From the NCBI GenBank assembly GCA_963763485.1, contig CAVXOW010000007.1:62001-126000 (forward strand): a DNA stretch of 64,000 nucleotides, read 5' to 3'. Both the position numbers and the translations under genes were made by a program. The notes beneath the pieces were generated by a model that was given only the letters and a program-made list of their open reading frames with translations, did no database searches and was not told the origin of the DNA. Every line of letters starts with the position of its first letter. Within the stretch, counting starts at the first letter, position 1. Positions 41,208 to 49,507 of this stretch are shown here, piece after piece. The DNA comes from CAWCKS01 sp963763485 (lineage in GTDB: Bacteria; Pseudomonadota; Alphaproteobacteria; Rhizobiales; Xanthobacteraceae).

Positions 41208-42265
41208 ACGGCAACACGCCATCGCGTCTCGTCAGCGCCGAGCGTCGTGAGGATGATACGAGCGACTCGACGCTCCGTCCGCAGCGCCTCTCCGAATTCG
41301 TCGGCCAGGAGCAGGCGCGGCAGAATCTGTCCGTCTTCATCGATGCCGCGAAGAAACGCGGCGAGGCGCTCGACCACGTGCTGTTCGTCGGTCCGCCGGG
41401 TCTCGGCAAGACCACGCTGGCCCAAATCGTCGCGCGCGAACTGGGCGTCGGCTTTCGCGCGACGTCAGGTCCCGTCATCGCCAAGGCCGGCGACCTTGCC
41501 GCGCTCCTGACCGGCCTCGAAGAGCGCGACGTTCTCTTCATCGACGAAATCCACCGGCTCAATCCGGCGGTCGAGGAAATCCTCTATCCCGCGATGGAGG
41601 ATTTTCAGCTCGATCTCATCATCGGCGAGGGGCCGGCGGCGCGCTCGGTCAAGATCGACATCGCAAAATTCACGCTGGTCGGCGCGACGACGCGCGCCGG
41701 CCTTCTGACCAATCCGCTGCGCGACCGTTTCGGCATTCCGATACGCCTGAATTTTTACACCGTCGCCGAGCTCGAGCAGATCGTGACCCGCGGCGCGCGC
41801 GTGCTCGGCGTTGCGATCTCGGCCGATGGCGCCAACGAAATCGCGCGGCGATCGCGCGGCACCCCGCGCATCGCCGGACGGCTGTTGCGGCGGGTGCGCG
41901 ATTTCGCCTCTGTGGACGACGCGAAGGCGATCGACCGCGCCATCGCCGACAAGGCGCTGAAGGCGCTCGAGGTCGATGCCGCCGGCCTCGACGCGATGGA
42001 TCGCCGTTACCTTACGGCTATTGCGATGAATTACGGCGGCGGGCCGGTCGGCGTCGAGACCATGGCGGCAGCGCTGTCGGAGCCGCGCGACGCCATCGAA
42101 GACATCATCGAGCCGTATCTGATCCAGTGCGGACTTCTGCAGCGTACGCCGCGCGGGCGGCTGTTGACCTCGCACGCCTTCCGCCATCTCGGCCTCGCCG
42201 AGCCGGCTCGCGATCCTGCGCAGTTCGGCCTGTTCAACAACGGCGCCGACGACGAGCTTTGTTAA
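41204..42265 (+). CDS. ruvB: Holliday junction DNA helicase subunit RuvB
   Basis: A 353-residue AAA+ motor. TLRPQRLSEFVGQEQARQNL is the usual N-terminal segment, Walker A is GPPGLGKTT (about 66), Walker B is FIDEIHRLNP (about 113) and the sensor is GATTRAGLLTNPLRDRFG. The C-terminal winged helix ends with PRGRLLTSHAFRHLG. The start is GTG at 41204, overlapping the ruvA stop. It completes the operon. Confidence 0.97.
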   Translation: MNGNTPSRLVSAERREDDTSDSTLRPQRLSEFVGQEQARQNLSVFIDAAKKRGEALDHVLFVGPPGLGKTTLAQIVARELGVGFRATSGPVIAKAGDLAALLTGLEERDVLFIDEIHRLNPAVEEILYPAMEDFQLDLIIGEGPAARSVKIDIAKFTLVGATTRAGLLTNPLRDRFGIPIRLNFYTVAELEQIVTRGARVLGVAISADGANEIARRSRGTPRIAGRLLRRVRDFASVDDAKAIDRAIADKALKALEVDAAGLDAMDRRYLTAIAMNYGGGPVGVETMAAALSEPRDAIEDIIEPYLIQCGLLQRTPRGRLLTSHAFRHLGLAEPARDPAQFGLFNNGADDELC

Positions 42266-42422
42266 TTTCTGCGCGAGCGGCGCGCGTCGCACTGTTCGTG
42301 CGGATCGCGCAATCATGAAATCTTCGTCATTAACCACCTTGTCGCATCAACCATGACGCCGGCATCGCAATTCCGCTTCAATCAAGACCTAGCGGAAGCT
42401 CCGCATCACCCGTTGATCGTTC

Positions 42423-43343
42423 ATGATCTCGCGACGCCATTTCCTTCGTCTGGTTGCAAGCTTCGGTGCGCTCAGTGCCTCGACTGTCGCCTATGGCTTC
42501 AGCGTCGAGCCGCTGCTGCGGCTGCACGTTGCGCGCTACAATCTCAATCCGCCGCAGTGGCCGAAGGATCTTCCGCTGAAGATCGCGGCGGTCGCCGACA
42601 TCCACGCCTGCGACCCGTGGATGACGGAACAGCATATCGAGGCGATCGTCGAGCGCACCAATGCGCTGAACGCCGACATCATCCTCCTGCTCGGCGATTA
42701 TTTTGCCGGCCACCGGTTTGTGAACCGCTATCTCGATTCCGCAGAATGGGCGCGCCCGCTGTCGCAACTGAAAGCGCCGCTCGGCGTCCACGCAATTCTC
42801 GGCAATCACGACTGGTGGCACGATCGCGAAGCACAGGAACTGCACCGCGGGCCGACGATCGCGCGGCGCGCGCTCGAGGCGGTGCATATTCCGGTCTACG
42901 AGAACGACGTCGTGCGGCTGACCTGGAACGGCAAGCCGTTCTGGCTCGCCGGTCTCGGCGACCAGCTCGCTTTCATTCCCAGCCGACGCATTCGTCCCGG
43001 CTCGCGGGTCGGCGTCGACGATCTCGCCAGGACGCTTGACAAGGTCACCGATGACGCGCCGCTGATCCTGATGGCCCATGAGCCTGATGTCGTCATGCGG
43101 GTGCCCGGCCGGGTGGCGCTGACGCTGTCGGGCCACACCCATGGCGGGCAGGTCAGGATGTTCGGGTGGTCGCCGGTGGTGCCGTCGCGTTATGGCGCGA
43201 AGCTCGCCTATGGCCACCGCCGCGAGGCCTGCGACATCGTGGTGTCCGGCGGGCTCGGCTGCAGCATTGTCCCGTTCCGGCTCGGCGTGCCGCCGGAAAT
43301 CGTGGTGGTGACCCTCGGTGAATCTTCCCCTGCGACGGTGTGA
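42423..43343 (+). CDS. Metallophosphoesterase with Tat-like N-terminus
   Basis: A 306-residue calcineurin-like phosphoesterase (YkuE type). SRRHFLRLVASFGAL resembles a twin-arginine signal, suggesting export. Metal motifs are VADIHACDPWM, LLGDYFAGH, AILGNHDWWHD, LMAHEPDV and LSGHTHGGQVRMFG. The last is the family signature. YkuE-like proteins bind Mn/Zn near the cell wall. No operon partner; ruvB ends 157 bases upstream. Confidence 0.9.
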   Translation: MISRRHFLRLVASFGALSASTVAYGFSVEPLLRLHVARYNLNPPQWPKDLPLKIAAVADIHACDPWMTEQHIEAIVERTNALNADIILLLGDYFAGHRFVNRYLDSAEWARPLSQLKAPLGVHAILGNHDWWHDREAQELHRGPTIARRALEAVHIPVYENDVVRLTWNGKPFWLAGLGDQLAFIPSRRIRPGSRVGVDDLARTLDKVTDDAPLILMAHEPDVVMRVPGRVALTLSGHTHGGQVRMFGWSPVVPSRYGAKLAYGHRREACDIVVSGGLGCSIVPFRLGVPPEIVVVTLGESSPATV

Positions 43344-43414
43344 ATTTCAGTTTGCTTGTCCGCTGTCATTGAAGTGTAATGAGGGTTCCACTCCCCGCGC
43401 GGTAGGGTTTGAGC

Positions 43415-43609
43415 ATGCGTACAACCGTGGCGATCGACGACAAGTTGTTGGCCAAGGCCCAGGAATTCACCGGGCTGCACGAAAAATCCGAACTGCTGCG
43501 GGAGGCCCTCAAAGCCTTGATCGAGCGCGAGAATTCGCGCCGGCTGGCACGGGTTGGCGGGATCGAGCAGCGGCTCAAGGCGATCCGCCGCCGTCGCGTG
43601 CCGCGCTAA
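43415..43609 (+). CDS. VapB-family antitoxin, without a visible toxin
   Basis: A 64-residue ribbon-helix-helix protein: RTTVAIDDKLLAKAQEF forms the strand and first helix, then HEKSELLREALKALIERENS. This is the VapB (DUF2191-like) antitoxin pattern. Normally a PIN-domain VapC gene overlaps or follows, but the next gene 39 bases on is ybgC and no PIN sequence is seen. GTAGGG precedes the ATG at 43415. It may be an orphan regulator or act on a toxin elsewhere. Confidence 0.8.
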   Translation: MRTTVAIDDKLLAKAQEFTGLHEKSELLREALKALIERENSRRLARVGGIEQRLKAIRRRRVPR

Positions 43610-43648
43610 AGCTGGTCTTCCGTCGCTGCGGCGGGCCATGATCCATTG

Positions 43649-44125
43649 ATGTCAGGTCACGCTTCTCCGACTGCCGCGCTGGACGGGGCGATCCGCGACG
43701 GCCGCCACCTCATGCAGGTGCGGGTGTTCTACGAGGACACCGATTTTTCCGGCGTCGTCTATCACGCGAGCTACCTGCGCTTCATGGAGCGCGGCCGCAC
43801 CAACTATCTCCGCCTGCTCGGCACCGATCATCGCGCGCTGTTCGAGGAGACCGGGCGAGAGGCGCCGGGCTTTGCCTTCGTCGTGCGCACCATGCACATC
43901 GACTATCTGAAGCCGGCGAAGATGGACGACGTCCTCGACATCGTCACCCTGCCGCACGAGGTGAAGGGCGCGTCGATCACGCTGAGCCAGGAGGTCCGCC
44001 GCGGCGATGAGCTACTGGTCGAGGCGAAGGTCCGCGTCGCGTTTGTCTCGGGCGGCAGGGCTCGTCCGATTCCGAAGGCGCTGCGGCTCGCGATGAAAGC
44101 GGATCAGGTCGCAGACGAGGGCTGA
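43649..44125 (+). CDS. ybgC: Tol-Pal-associated acyl-CoA thioesterase YbgC
   Basis: A 158-residue hot-dog-fold thioesterase. RVFYEDTDFSGVVYHASYLR contains the catalytic Asp and Tyr region of the 4HBT/YbgC family, followed by FMERGRTNYLRLLG. YbgC is normally the first gene of the tol-pal operon. Here it is separated from tolQ by about 6.6 kb and is followed by a strong hairpin, so it is not co-transcribed with tolQ. A TTG codon directly before the ATG could also be used. Confidence 0.93.
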   Translation: MSGHASPTAALDGAIRDGRHLMQVRVFYEDTDFSGVVYHASYLRFMERGRTNYLRLLGTDHRALFEETGREAPGFAFVVRTMHIDYLKPAKMDDVLDIVTLPHEVKGASITLSQEVRRGDELLVEAKVRVAFVSGGRARPIPKALRLAMKADQVADEG

Positions 44126-44156
44126 ACCTTACGCGAGCGAACTGCTCGCGTAAGGT
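44126..44156. terminator. Strong hairpin between ybgC and gst
   Basis: ACCTTACGCGAGC and GCTCGCGTAAGGT form a perfect 13-bp stem with a 5-base loop directly after the ybgC stop. T-tract is weak (CGCTTTT on plus). It lies between convergent genes and can end both transcripts. Confidence 0.75.
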
Positions 44157-44172
44157 CGCTTTTGAAAGGCCG

Positions 44173-44814
44173 TCACGCCGCCTTGTGGCGCACGAGTTCA
44201 GCCTGGTACAGCGTGAACTCTTCGCCGGTGGCTTTCGCCACGCTCGGACGCGCCCGCATGCGATCGTAATAGGACTTGATCGCCGGCCAGCGCTTCAGGT
44301 CGAGCGGCGGCAGCACGGTCGTCCAGTTCAGCACGGTCACCATGTAGGCGTCCGCGACGCTGAAATGATCGAGCAGGAATTCGCGGCCTTCGAGATACTT
44401 GTTCAGATAGTCGAGCCGCGCCGAATATCGTTCGGCGACGTAGGACTTCATCTCGGCCGGCGATTTCTTGTCGAGCATCGGCACGAACAGGCCCTTGTGC
44501 AGTTCGGTGCCGATGAAGCACAGCCACTGCTGCAGCCGCGCCCGTTCCATCGGCGTCTTCGCGCCGATGCCGGCGTTGGGGAAGCGCTCGGCGACGTATT
44601 GCAGGATCGCCGCATTCTCGGTCAGCACGGTGCCATCCTCGATGCGGATGGTCGGCACCAGGCCGAGCGGGTTGACCGCCCAGAAGTCGGCATCGTCCTG
44701 CACCACGCGCTTGGTCTTGGGATCGACTTCGAGGAAGTTGGCGTCACCGCCGGCTTCATAGAGTGCGATCCGGGTGGCCATCGAGCAGGCAAGCGGGGAG
44801 AAATAGAGGTCCAT
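44173..44814 (-). CDS. gst: Glutathione S-transferase
   Basis: A 213-residue GST of the beta/GstB-like bacterial class. The thioredoxin-like N domain begins MDLYFSPLACSMATRIALYE with the possible catalytic Cys10/Ser11, and NPLGLVPTIRIEDGTVLTEN is the glutathione-binding cis-Pro and ESxAI-like region. The C domain (about 88-205) has FLLDHFSVADAYMVTVLNW. GGAGATT supports the ATG. It is divergent from a TetR gene across a spacer with a palindromic operator, so it is probably that regulator's target. Confidence 0.93.
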   Translation of the reverse strand: MDLYFSPLACSMATRIALYEAGGDANFLEVDPKTKRVVQDDADFWAVNPLGLVPTIRIEDGTVLTENAAILQYVAERFPNAGIGAKTPMERARLQQWLCFIGTELHKGLFVPMLDKKSPAEMKSYVAERYSARLDYLNKYLEGREFLLDHFSVADAYMVTVLNWTTVLPPLDLKRWPAIKSYYDRMRARPSVAKATGEEFTLYQAELVRHKAA

Positions 44815-44878
44815 GTGGAATCTCCATGGGGGTTCAGTTGGGAAAAACGCTCAAGCCGTGGCCAAGTTTATTGACCGT

Positions 44879-44927
44879 GCGCGCATTCTGGTCGCAAAAC
44901 CGGTTTCCACTTTTGCGGAATGCGCGC
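44879..44927. repeat. Rhizobiales dispersed inverted repeat, copy 3 (reverse)
   Basis: Arms GCGCGCATTC and GAATGCGCGC enclose CGCAAAACCGGTTTCCACTT, the reverse orientation of the 395-442 core. It sits in the gst-TetR divergent spacer. Confidence 0.75.
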
Positions 44928-44938
44928 TTGCTTGATTT

Positions 44939-44956
44939 TTGTACTGTTCCGTACAA
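44939..44956. promoter_or_regulatory. Palindromic operator between gst and TetR gene
   Basis: TTGTAC-TGTTCC-GTACAA is a perfect 6+6 inverted repeat 31 bases before the TetR ATG. A further GGTACAAA half-site lies at 44989-44996 over the start codon region. This size and symmetry suit a TetR dimer. Confidence 0.65.
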
Positions 44957-44986
44957 TTATAACCCGGTCAATGAATAATTTGCGAG

Positions 44987-45676
44987 ATGGTACAAAAAAC
45001 TGTCAGCAGGATGCGCAAGGCGCCGAAGCGGGGCGCCGGGACGGCGTCGGCAAAGCCGAATGCGCCGAAGAAACGCGGCCGGCCGCGCGCCTATGATCCC
45101 GATCTCGCACTGACGCGGGCGATGGACGTATTCTGGAAGGACGGTTTTGCCGGCACCTCGCTCGACGAGCTGTCGGCGGCGACGGGCATGAACCGGCCGA
45201 GCCTTTACGGCGCGTTCGGCGACAAGCGCGAGCTCTATATCAAGGCCTACCAGCATTATCGCGACCACTCGCGCGCCGGCATGGTCGAGTTGCTCGGTCA
45301 GGGCCTGCCGCTTCGGCAGCTGCTGCAGCGCGTGTTCGATCTTGCGCTCGACATCTATTTCTCGGGCGAGGAGGGGCCGCGCGGCTGCTTCACCGTCCTG
45401 ACCGCCGCCTCCGATGCGGTGTTCGACCCGGAAATCCGCGCAATGGTACAGAGCGCTGTGCGCGAGATGGACCGCGCGTTTGCCGGCGTTTTCAAAGCCG
45501 CGCAGGCCAAAGGCGAGCTCGCTGGCACCGCCGATCCCGAAGCGTTGGCGACCCTTCTGACCGCGACGATCCACACGGTTGCGGTGCGCGCGCGGGCGCG
45601 GGTGCCGCGCAAGGATCTCGAGAACATCGCGCAAGGACTGATCGACTTGATCTGTGGACCGGCGCCTTCGCGCTGA
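44987..45676 (+). CDS. TetR/AcrR family regulator
   Basis: A 229-residue repressor-type protein. After a basic, Pro-rich leader (1-35) comes the HTH: DVFWKDGFAGTSLDELSAAT and GMNRPSLYGAFGDKRELYIK. The ligand domain (about 95-225) contains LALDIYFSGEEGPRGCFTVL, as in the TetR_C YxaF-like class. The palindrome TTGTAC-6-GTACAA in the divergent spacer is its probable site, controlling itself and gst. The ligand is unknown. Confidence 0.9.
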   Translation: MVQKTVSRMRKAPKRGAGTASAKPNAPKKRGRPRAYDPDLALTRAMDVFWKDGFAGTSLDELSAATGMNRPSLYGAFGDKRELYIKAYQHYRDHSRAGMVELLGQGLPLRQLLQRVFDLALDIYFSGEEGPRGCFTVLTAASDAVFDPEIRAMVQSAVREMDRAFAGVFKAAQAKGELAGTADPEALATLLTATIHTVAVRARARVPRKDLENIAQGLIDLICGPAPSR

Positions 45677-45717
45677 GCCGCCATCTTCGCGTTAAGGATG
45701 ACGCGCCGGTTGCTTTG

Positions 45718-45736
45718 ATGTAAATGCCTCTCACAT
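45718..45736. promoter_or_regulatory. Imperfect copy of the ATGTAAAT operator over a start codon
   Basis: ATGTAAAT-GCC-TCTCACAT matches one full arm and five of eight bases of the other arm of the palindrome at 46459-46477. It overlaps the ATG at 45735 of the second TetR gene, so binding would block its own expression. Confidence 0.5.
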
Positions 45737-46403
45737 GAGCTGGCGAAAAGAGCGCCGTCGCGCGGAGCGCGGCTATCACCACGGGAACCTCAAAGAGGCT
45801 CTGGTCCAGGCCGCGCTTGATCTGATCGCGCAGAAGGGACCGGCGGGCTTTACCTTTGCGGAGGCTGCGCGCTCGGCCGGGGTGAGCCCGGCCGCGCCAT
45901 ATCGCCATTTCCGCGACCGCGACGAACTGCTGGCCAGCATCGCGCAGCGCGGCTTCGAGCAGTTCGAGGCGCGCTTGAATGCGGCATGGGATGATGGCCG
46001 GCCCAACACCATCACCGCGTTCGAGCGTCTCGGCAAAGCCTACCTGGCCTTCGCCCATGAGGACCCGGCGTCGTACTCGGCGATGTTCGAATCAGGCCTG
46101 CCAATCAACGCTCATCCGGCACTTTCCGCCGCAAGCGAACGCGCATTCGCGGTGATTCGCGCCGCCGCCGAACGGCTCGCCGCGCTGACGCCGCCCGGCG
46201 TCGCGCGTCCGCCGGCGATGATGATGGCGCTGCATATCTGGTCGCTGTCGCACGGCATCGCCTCGCTGTTCGCACGCGGCGACGAAGCCCGCCACCGGCT
46301 GCCGATGTCGCCGGACGACCTGTTGGAGGCAGGCGTCCTTATCTACTTGCGCGGCTTGGGGTTTCCGCTCGGCGACACGGCGTCCGACGCGCCACGCAAG
46401 TAA
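45735..46403 (+). CDS. TetR/AcrR family regulator (WHG-domain type)
   Basis: A 222-residue regulator. RGYHHGNLKEALVQAALDLI starts the DNA-binding domain, with HTH FTFAEAARSAGVSPAAPYRH. The C-terminal part, with MALHIWSLSHGIASLFARGD, is the WHG-domain class. A full ATGTAAAT-GTT-ATTTACAT palindrome lies in front of the downstream DUF2852 gene and an imperfect copy overlaps this gene's start. It is probably an autorepressor that also controls DUF2852. The ligand is unknown. Confidence 0.9.
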   Translation: MSWRKERRRAERGYHHGNLKEALVQAALDLIAQKGPAGFTFAEAARSAGVSPAAPYRHFRDRDELLASIAQRGFEQFEARLNAAWDDGRPNTITAFERLGKAYLAFAHEDPASYSAMFESGLPINAHPALSAASERAFAVIRAAAERLAALTPPGVARPPAMMMALHIWSLSHGIASLFARGDEARHRLPMSPDDLLEAGVLIYLRGLGFPLGDTASDAPRK

Positions 46404-46458
46404 ATGTGATGGCGCGGTCCGCGCGGTCGTCTTGACTTTCCCGACGGAAAGATTATCC

Positions 46459-46477
46459 ATGTAAATGTTATTTACAT
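46459..46477. promoter_or_regulatory. Perfect 19-bp palindromic operator before DUF2852
   Basis: ATGTAAAT-GTT-ATTTACAT is perfectly symmetric and lies 38 bases before the DUF2852 ATG. A related site overlaps the adjacent TetR start. It is the likely binding site of that TetR protein. Confidence 0.7.
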
Positions 46478-46514
46478 TCACCGATGGCGATGAGCCATCT
46501 TGCGGAGAAGCGCC

Positions 46515-47024
46515 ATGTCGAACACCGCAGAGTACGAGCGATGGGGCCGCCCGGGCTGGGCCGGCGACCATCGGAGTTTCTTCGAAAGACCTTGGCACCC
46601 TGGCTGGATCGTGCTCACGGTGCTGGGCTTCATTGTGTGGTGGCCGCTCGGCCTCGCGCTTCTCTTCTTCACACTTGGGAGCAGACGAATGATGGGATGC
46701 ATGGGCCGCCGCGATGATCGCTGGCAGGACAGATCCGCGCGGTTTCAGGAGAAGATGGACCGCATGCAGTACAAGATGGAGCGCTTCCGCTCGCGTATGG
46801 AAGGCCGCAACTACTACGGTCCGTCGAGCGGCAACCGCGCCTTCGACGACTATCGCGAAGAGACGCTGAAGCGTCTCGAGGAAGAGCAGTCCGAGTTCAA
46901 GGGCTTCCTCGATCGCCTGCGCCACGCCAAGGACAAGGCCGAGTTCGACCAGTTCATGAGCGAGCGCCGCAACCGCCCGACACCGCCGCCTCCGCCGGCC
47001 GATTACCAGCCTCCGCAGACCTGA
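46515..47024 (+). CDS. DUF2852 membrane protein
   Basis: A 169-residue protein of the alphaproteobacterial DUF2852 family, function unknown. One TM helix around HPGWIVLTVLGFIVWWPLGL and ALLFFTLG (about 27-56) is followed by an Arg/Met-rich coiled coil and DYREETLKRLEEEQSEFKGF, then a Pro-rich tail. FLDRLRHAKDKAEFDQFMSE is the conserved family end. GGAGAAG precedes the ATG. An operator for the neighbouring TetR lies in its promoter, so expression is probably inducible. Confidence 0.88.
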   Translation: MSNTAEYERWGRPGWAGDHRSFFERPWHPGWIVLTVLGFIVWWPLGLALLFFTLGSRRMMGCMGRRDDRWQDRSARFQEKMDRMQYKMERFRSRMEGRNYYGPSSGNRAFDDYREETLKRLEEEQSEFKGFLDRLRHAKDKAEFDQFMSERRNRPTPPPPPADYQPPQT

Positions 47025-47048
47025 CAGCCCCCGTCAGTTTTGGCAAAC

Positions 47049-47082
47049 AAGCCGCCCGTCTGCATTGCAGGCGGGCGGTTTG
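47049..47082. terminator. Bidirectional hairpin terminator
   Basis: GCCGCCCGTCTGC and GCAGGCGGGCGGT pair (one G-T wobble) around ATT, with A and T flanks. It lies between convergent DUF2852 and hydrolase genes. Confidence 0.8.
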
Positions 47083-47094
47083 CGTTTGAGCGCA

Positions 47095-47958
47095 TCAACC
47101 GTTCGCGAACTCGGCAATATCTTTCGTCAGCCGCTCGGCGTGGGTAACGGGCAGCCCATGCGGCGCGCCCTCATATTCGATCATCCGCCAGTCGCGCAGG
47201 TATTTTTGCGTGCGGCGGCCGAACGCGATCGGGATCGAGGCGTCGGCGGTGCCGTGGATGATCATCACCGGGATATCGATCTTCTGCAGATCGGGCCGCA
47301 GGTCGGTCTCGGCAAAGGCGCGCTGCGTCTCGGCCGCGGCTCGAAGCGACGACTGCATCATCATGGTGCGCGTCCAGTTGATGATCCCGGGCGACGTATC
47401 GGGCATGAAAAATGGACCCGAATTGTCCTCCAGCCATTTGGCGCGGTTTGCGGCGTAAGCCGCCCGTCTGGTTGCGAAGAATGCCGGATCGACGCCGTCC
47501 GGGTTATCGTCGCTCTTCAGCAAAGGCGGCGTGCCGCCGGCGACCAGCACCGCGCGTTTCACCCGCGCCGAGCCATGGCGCGCGAGGCAGCGCACGATCT
47601 CGTTGCCGCCGAGCGAATGGCCGACCAGCGTCACCTCGCGCAAGTCGAGTTGGTCGATCACGCAGGCGAGATCGTCGCTCAGCGTATCGAGGTCATAGCC
47701 GTCGCCGCAATCCTCGGAGCGACCGTTGCCGCGCCGGTCGTAGGCGACACAGCGAAAGCCCTGCGTCGACAGCGGATACATCTGGTACTCCCAGAAGTCC
47801 GAGCTCATCGACCAGGCGTGGATGAACAGGATGGGCGCGCCAGTGCCCCAGTCCTTGGTGTGCAGGCGGACGCCGTCCGAAGTCGTGATGTCGATCCTGC
47901 GCTTCGCTCGAGCACTGGTTCCGGGTCCGACAGGTTTGAGATTGGCTTGTGCGGTCAT
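47095..47958 (-). CDS. Alpha/beta hydrolase
   Basis: A 287-residue alpha/beta hydrolase of the haloperoxidase/esterase branch. The nucleophile elbow is LVGHSLGGNEIVRCL (Ser about 117). FIHAWSMSSDFWEYQM forms the oxyanion region, CVAYDRRGNGRSED follows, the acid is in MIIHGTADASIPI and the His in EGAPHGLPVTH. Substrate unknown; such proteins are often annotated chloroperoxidase. AAGGAAAT precedes the ATG. Divergent from the molybdopterin oxidoreductase gene. Confidence 0.9.
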   Translation of the reverse strand: MTAQANLKPVGPGTSARAKRRIDITTSDGVRLHTKDWGTGAPILFIHAWSMSSDFWEYQMYPLSTQGFRCVAYDRRGNGRSEDCGDGYDLDTLSDDLACVIDQLDLREVTLVGHSLGGNEIVRCLARHGSARVKRAVLVAGGTPPLLKSDDNPDGVDPAFFATRRAAYAANRAKWLEDNSGPFFMPDTSPGIINWTRTMMMQSSLRAAAETQRAFAETDLRPDLQKIDIPVMIIHGTADASIPIAFGRRTQKYLRDWRMIEYEGAPHGLPVTHAERLTKDIAEFANG

Positions 47959-48101
47959 GGCGATTTCCTTGGCGATTTCTTTTGCGATCTCCGTGGAGAC
48001 GATCGGCGGATGCCATCACGAACAGGTCAAGCTTGCGATTACCTCGCTGGTAAGCATCGCTCGGATTGCGCTAGGCTCTCGCTGCCGGCAGACGGTGCGA
48101 G

Positions 48102-48770
48102 ATGACTGACGACGCCAACGAATTGCCCGAATCGAAATTGACCCGCACCAAGCAGAAGTGGGCGCGGGAAGGGCGTTTCCTCACCGGCAAGACATCGCGA
48201 CCGGAGGAGCAGCGCTTGCCGCCGGGGCAGCATCTGACGCGCGACTGGCCGGTGCTCGATCTCGGCATCGTCCCGAATGTGCCGCGCAACGCCTGGCGGC
48301 TTGATCTCTACGGTGCGATCGAACATCCGGTCAGCTGGGACTGGACCGCGTTCTCGAACCTGCCGCAGTCGAAATTCGTCAGCGACATCCACTGCGTCAC
48401 CACCTGGTCGCGCTACGACAACGTCTGGCAGGGCGTGTCGACGCGCGATGTGCTCGACATCGTTCACCCGACCGACGACGCAAAAGCCGTGCTGCTCTAT
48501 GCGAGCGACGGCTACACCACCAACCTGTTGCTGGACGATTTCGCCGCCGAGGATGCGTTGTTCGTGTTCGGCTGGAACGATGCGCCACTGACCGCTGAGC
48601 ACGGCGGGCCGGTGCGTCTCGTGGTGCCGCACCTCTATTTCTGGAAGAGCGCGAAGTGGATCAAGGCGGTCGAGTTCCTTGCCGCTGATGCGCCGGGCTA
48701 CTGGGAAGAGAACGGCTACCATAAGCGCGGCGATCCGTGGCAAGAGCAGCGCTATTCCGGCGACGAGTGA
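48102..48770 (+). CDS. Molybdopterin-dependent oxidoreductase (sulfite-oxidase fold, cytoplasmic)
   Basis: A 222-residue protein of the MsrP/YedY-like sulfite oxidase fold. The molybdenum-ligating cysteine is C98-like in SDIHCVTTWSRYDNVWQGV. PRNAWRLDLYGAIEHPVSWDW and GGPVRLVVPHLYFWKSAKWI are typical. No signal peptide or Tat motif is seen, unlike MsrP, so it should be cytoplasmic. The substrate is unknown. Its 3' end overlaps the convergent DUF6498 gene by 19 bases. Confidence 0.87.
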   Translation: MTDDANELPESKLTRTKQKWAREGRFLTGKTSRPEEQRLPPGQHLTRDWPVLDLGIVPNVPRNAWRLDLYGAIEHPVSWDWTAFSNLPQSKFVSDIHCVTTWSRYDNVWQGVSTRDVLDIVHPTDDAKAVLLYASDGYTTNLLLDDFAAEDALFVFGWNDAPLTAEHGGPVRLVVPHLYFWKSAKWIKAVEFLAADAPGYWEENGYHKRGDPWQEQRYSGDE

Positions 48771-49507
48771 CGCGCTTTGTCGCCGTTGACGTCGAGCGTG
48801 GTGGTCGTCCCGCCGCTCGTGAATTCCACATGCCCGGGAATTCGCCCGCTTGAGCCGCCGCGCTGAAAGCCGAACAGCGTCTTCAAGCCGATCATGATCA
48901 GCAGCGGGGCCTCGCTGCCATACGAGCGCGATAGCATCGCGCCTGCTATCACAGCGACCTGCATGATCGCGATGCGGCCGAGCATGCCTCCGACCACTGG
49001 GCCGACGCCGTCGGACGGTTTCGGAGTCTCCGCCACGAAGGACGTTCTCACCGGATTGAGCCGCCGTTCGATCCTGCCGACGAAATCAGGCCGCGCGGCG
49101 GAGTGGCAGAAGCCGGCAAATCCGGCAAGAAAGGTGAGGGTGAGAGGAACCCACGCGCCCAAGGCGATGACGAACTCGCGCACGAAACTGACCGGACCTG
49201 TCACATGGTGCGGCCAGTCGCCCGAGAACAAGACCCACAGGAACAACAGGTGCGCGGCCATGAAGATGAGGGTCATGGCGCCGAACACCTTGACCAGAAT
49301 GGCGTTGGTCGCGTGCTGGATCCGGCCGTTCACGGTAATGTCGCCCAGCTGATTGTTCGGCAGCCTGGCAAGCGTCATCACCATCCAGAACGCGATGATC
49401 GCTGTCTCCATCCAGTACAGCATGATCACCTGGAACGGATCGATGCCGAGATACAGCACCCCGTAAGCCGGCAACAGGTTTGCCCCGAGCGCAAAAAGGT
49501 TGCGCAA
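48752..49507 (-). CDS. DUF6498-like membrane protein
   Basis: A roughly 251-residue integral membrane protein with five or six TM helices; function unknown. DPFQVIMLYWMETAIIAFWM near the N-terminus is the conserved motif of this family. The C-terminal tail is hydrophilic. The frame opens at TTG 49507 without an RBS. An ATG at 49553 followed by TAPVISGVSKLRAPVA lies in a different frame, so a one-base error near 49515 may hide the true N-terminus. It overlaps the convergent molybdopterin gene at the 3' end. Confidence 0.7.
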   Translation of the reverse strand: MRNLFALGANLLPAYGVLYLGIDPFQVIMLYWMETAIIAFWMVMTLARLPNNQLGDITVNGRIQHATNAILVKVFGAMTLIFMAAHLLFLWVLFSGDWPHHVTGPVSFVREFVIALGAWVPLTLTFLAGFAGFCHSAARPDFVGRIERRLNPVRTSFVAETPKPSDGVGPVVGGMLGRIAIMQVAVIAGAMLSRSYGSEAPLLIMIGLKTLFGFQRGGSSGRIPGHVEFTSGGTTTTLDVNGDKARHSSPE

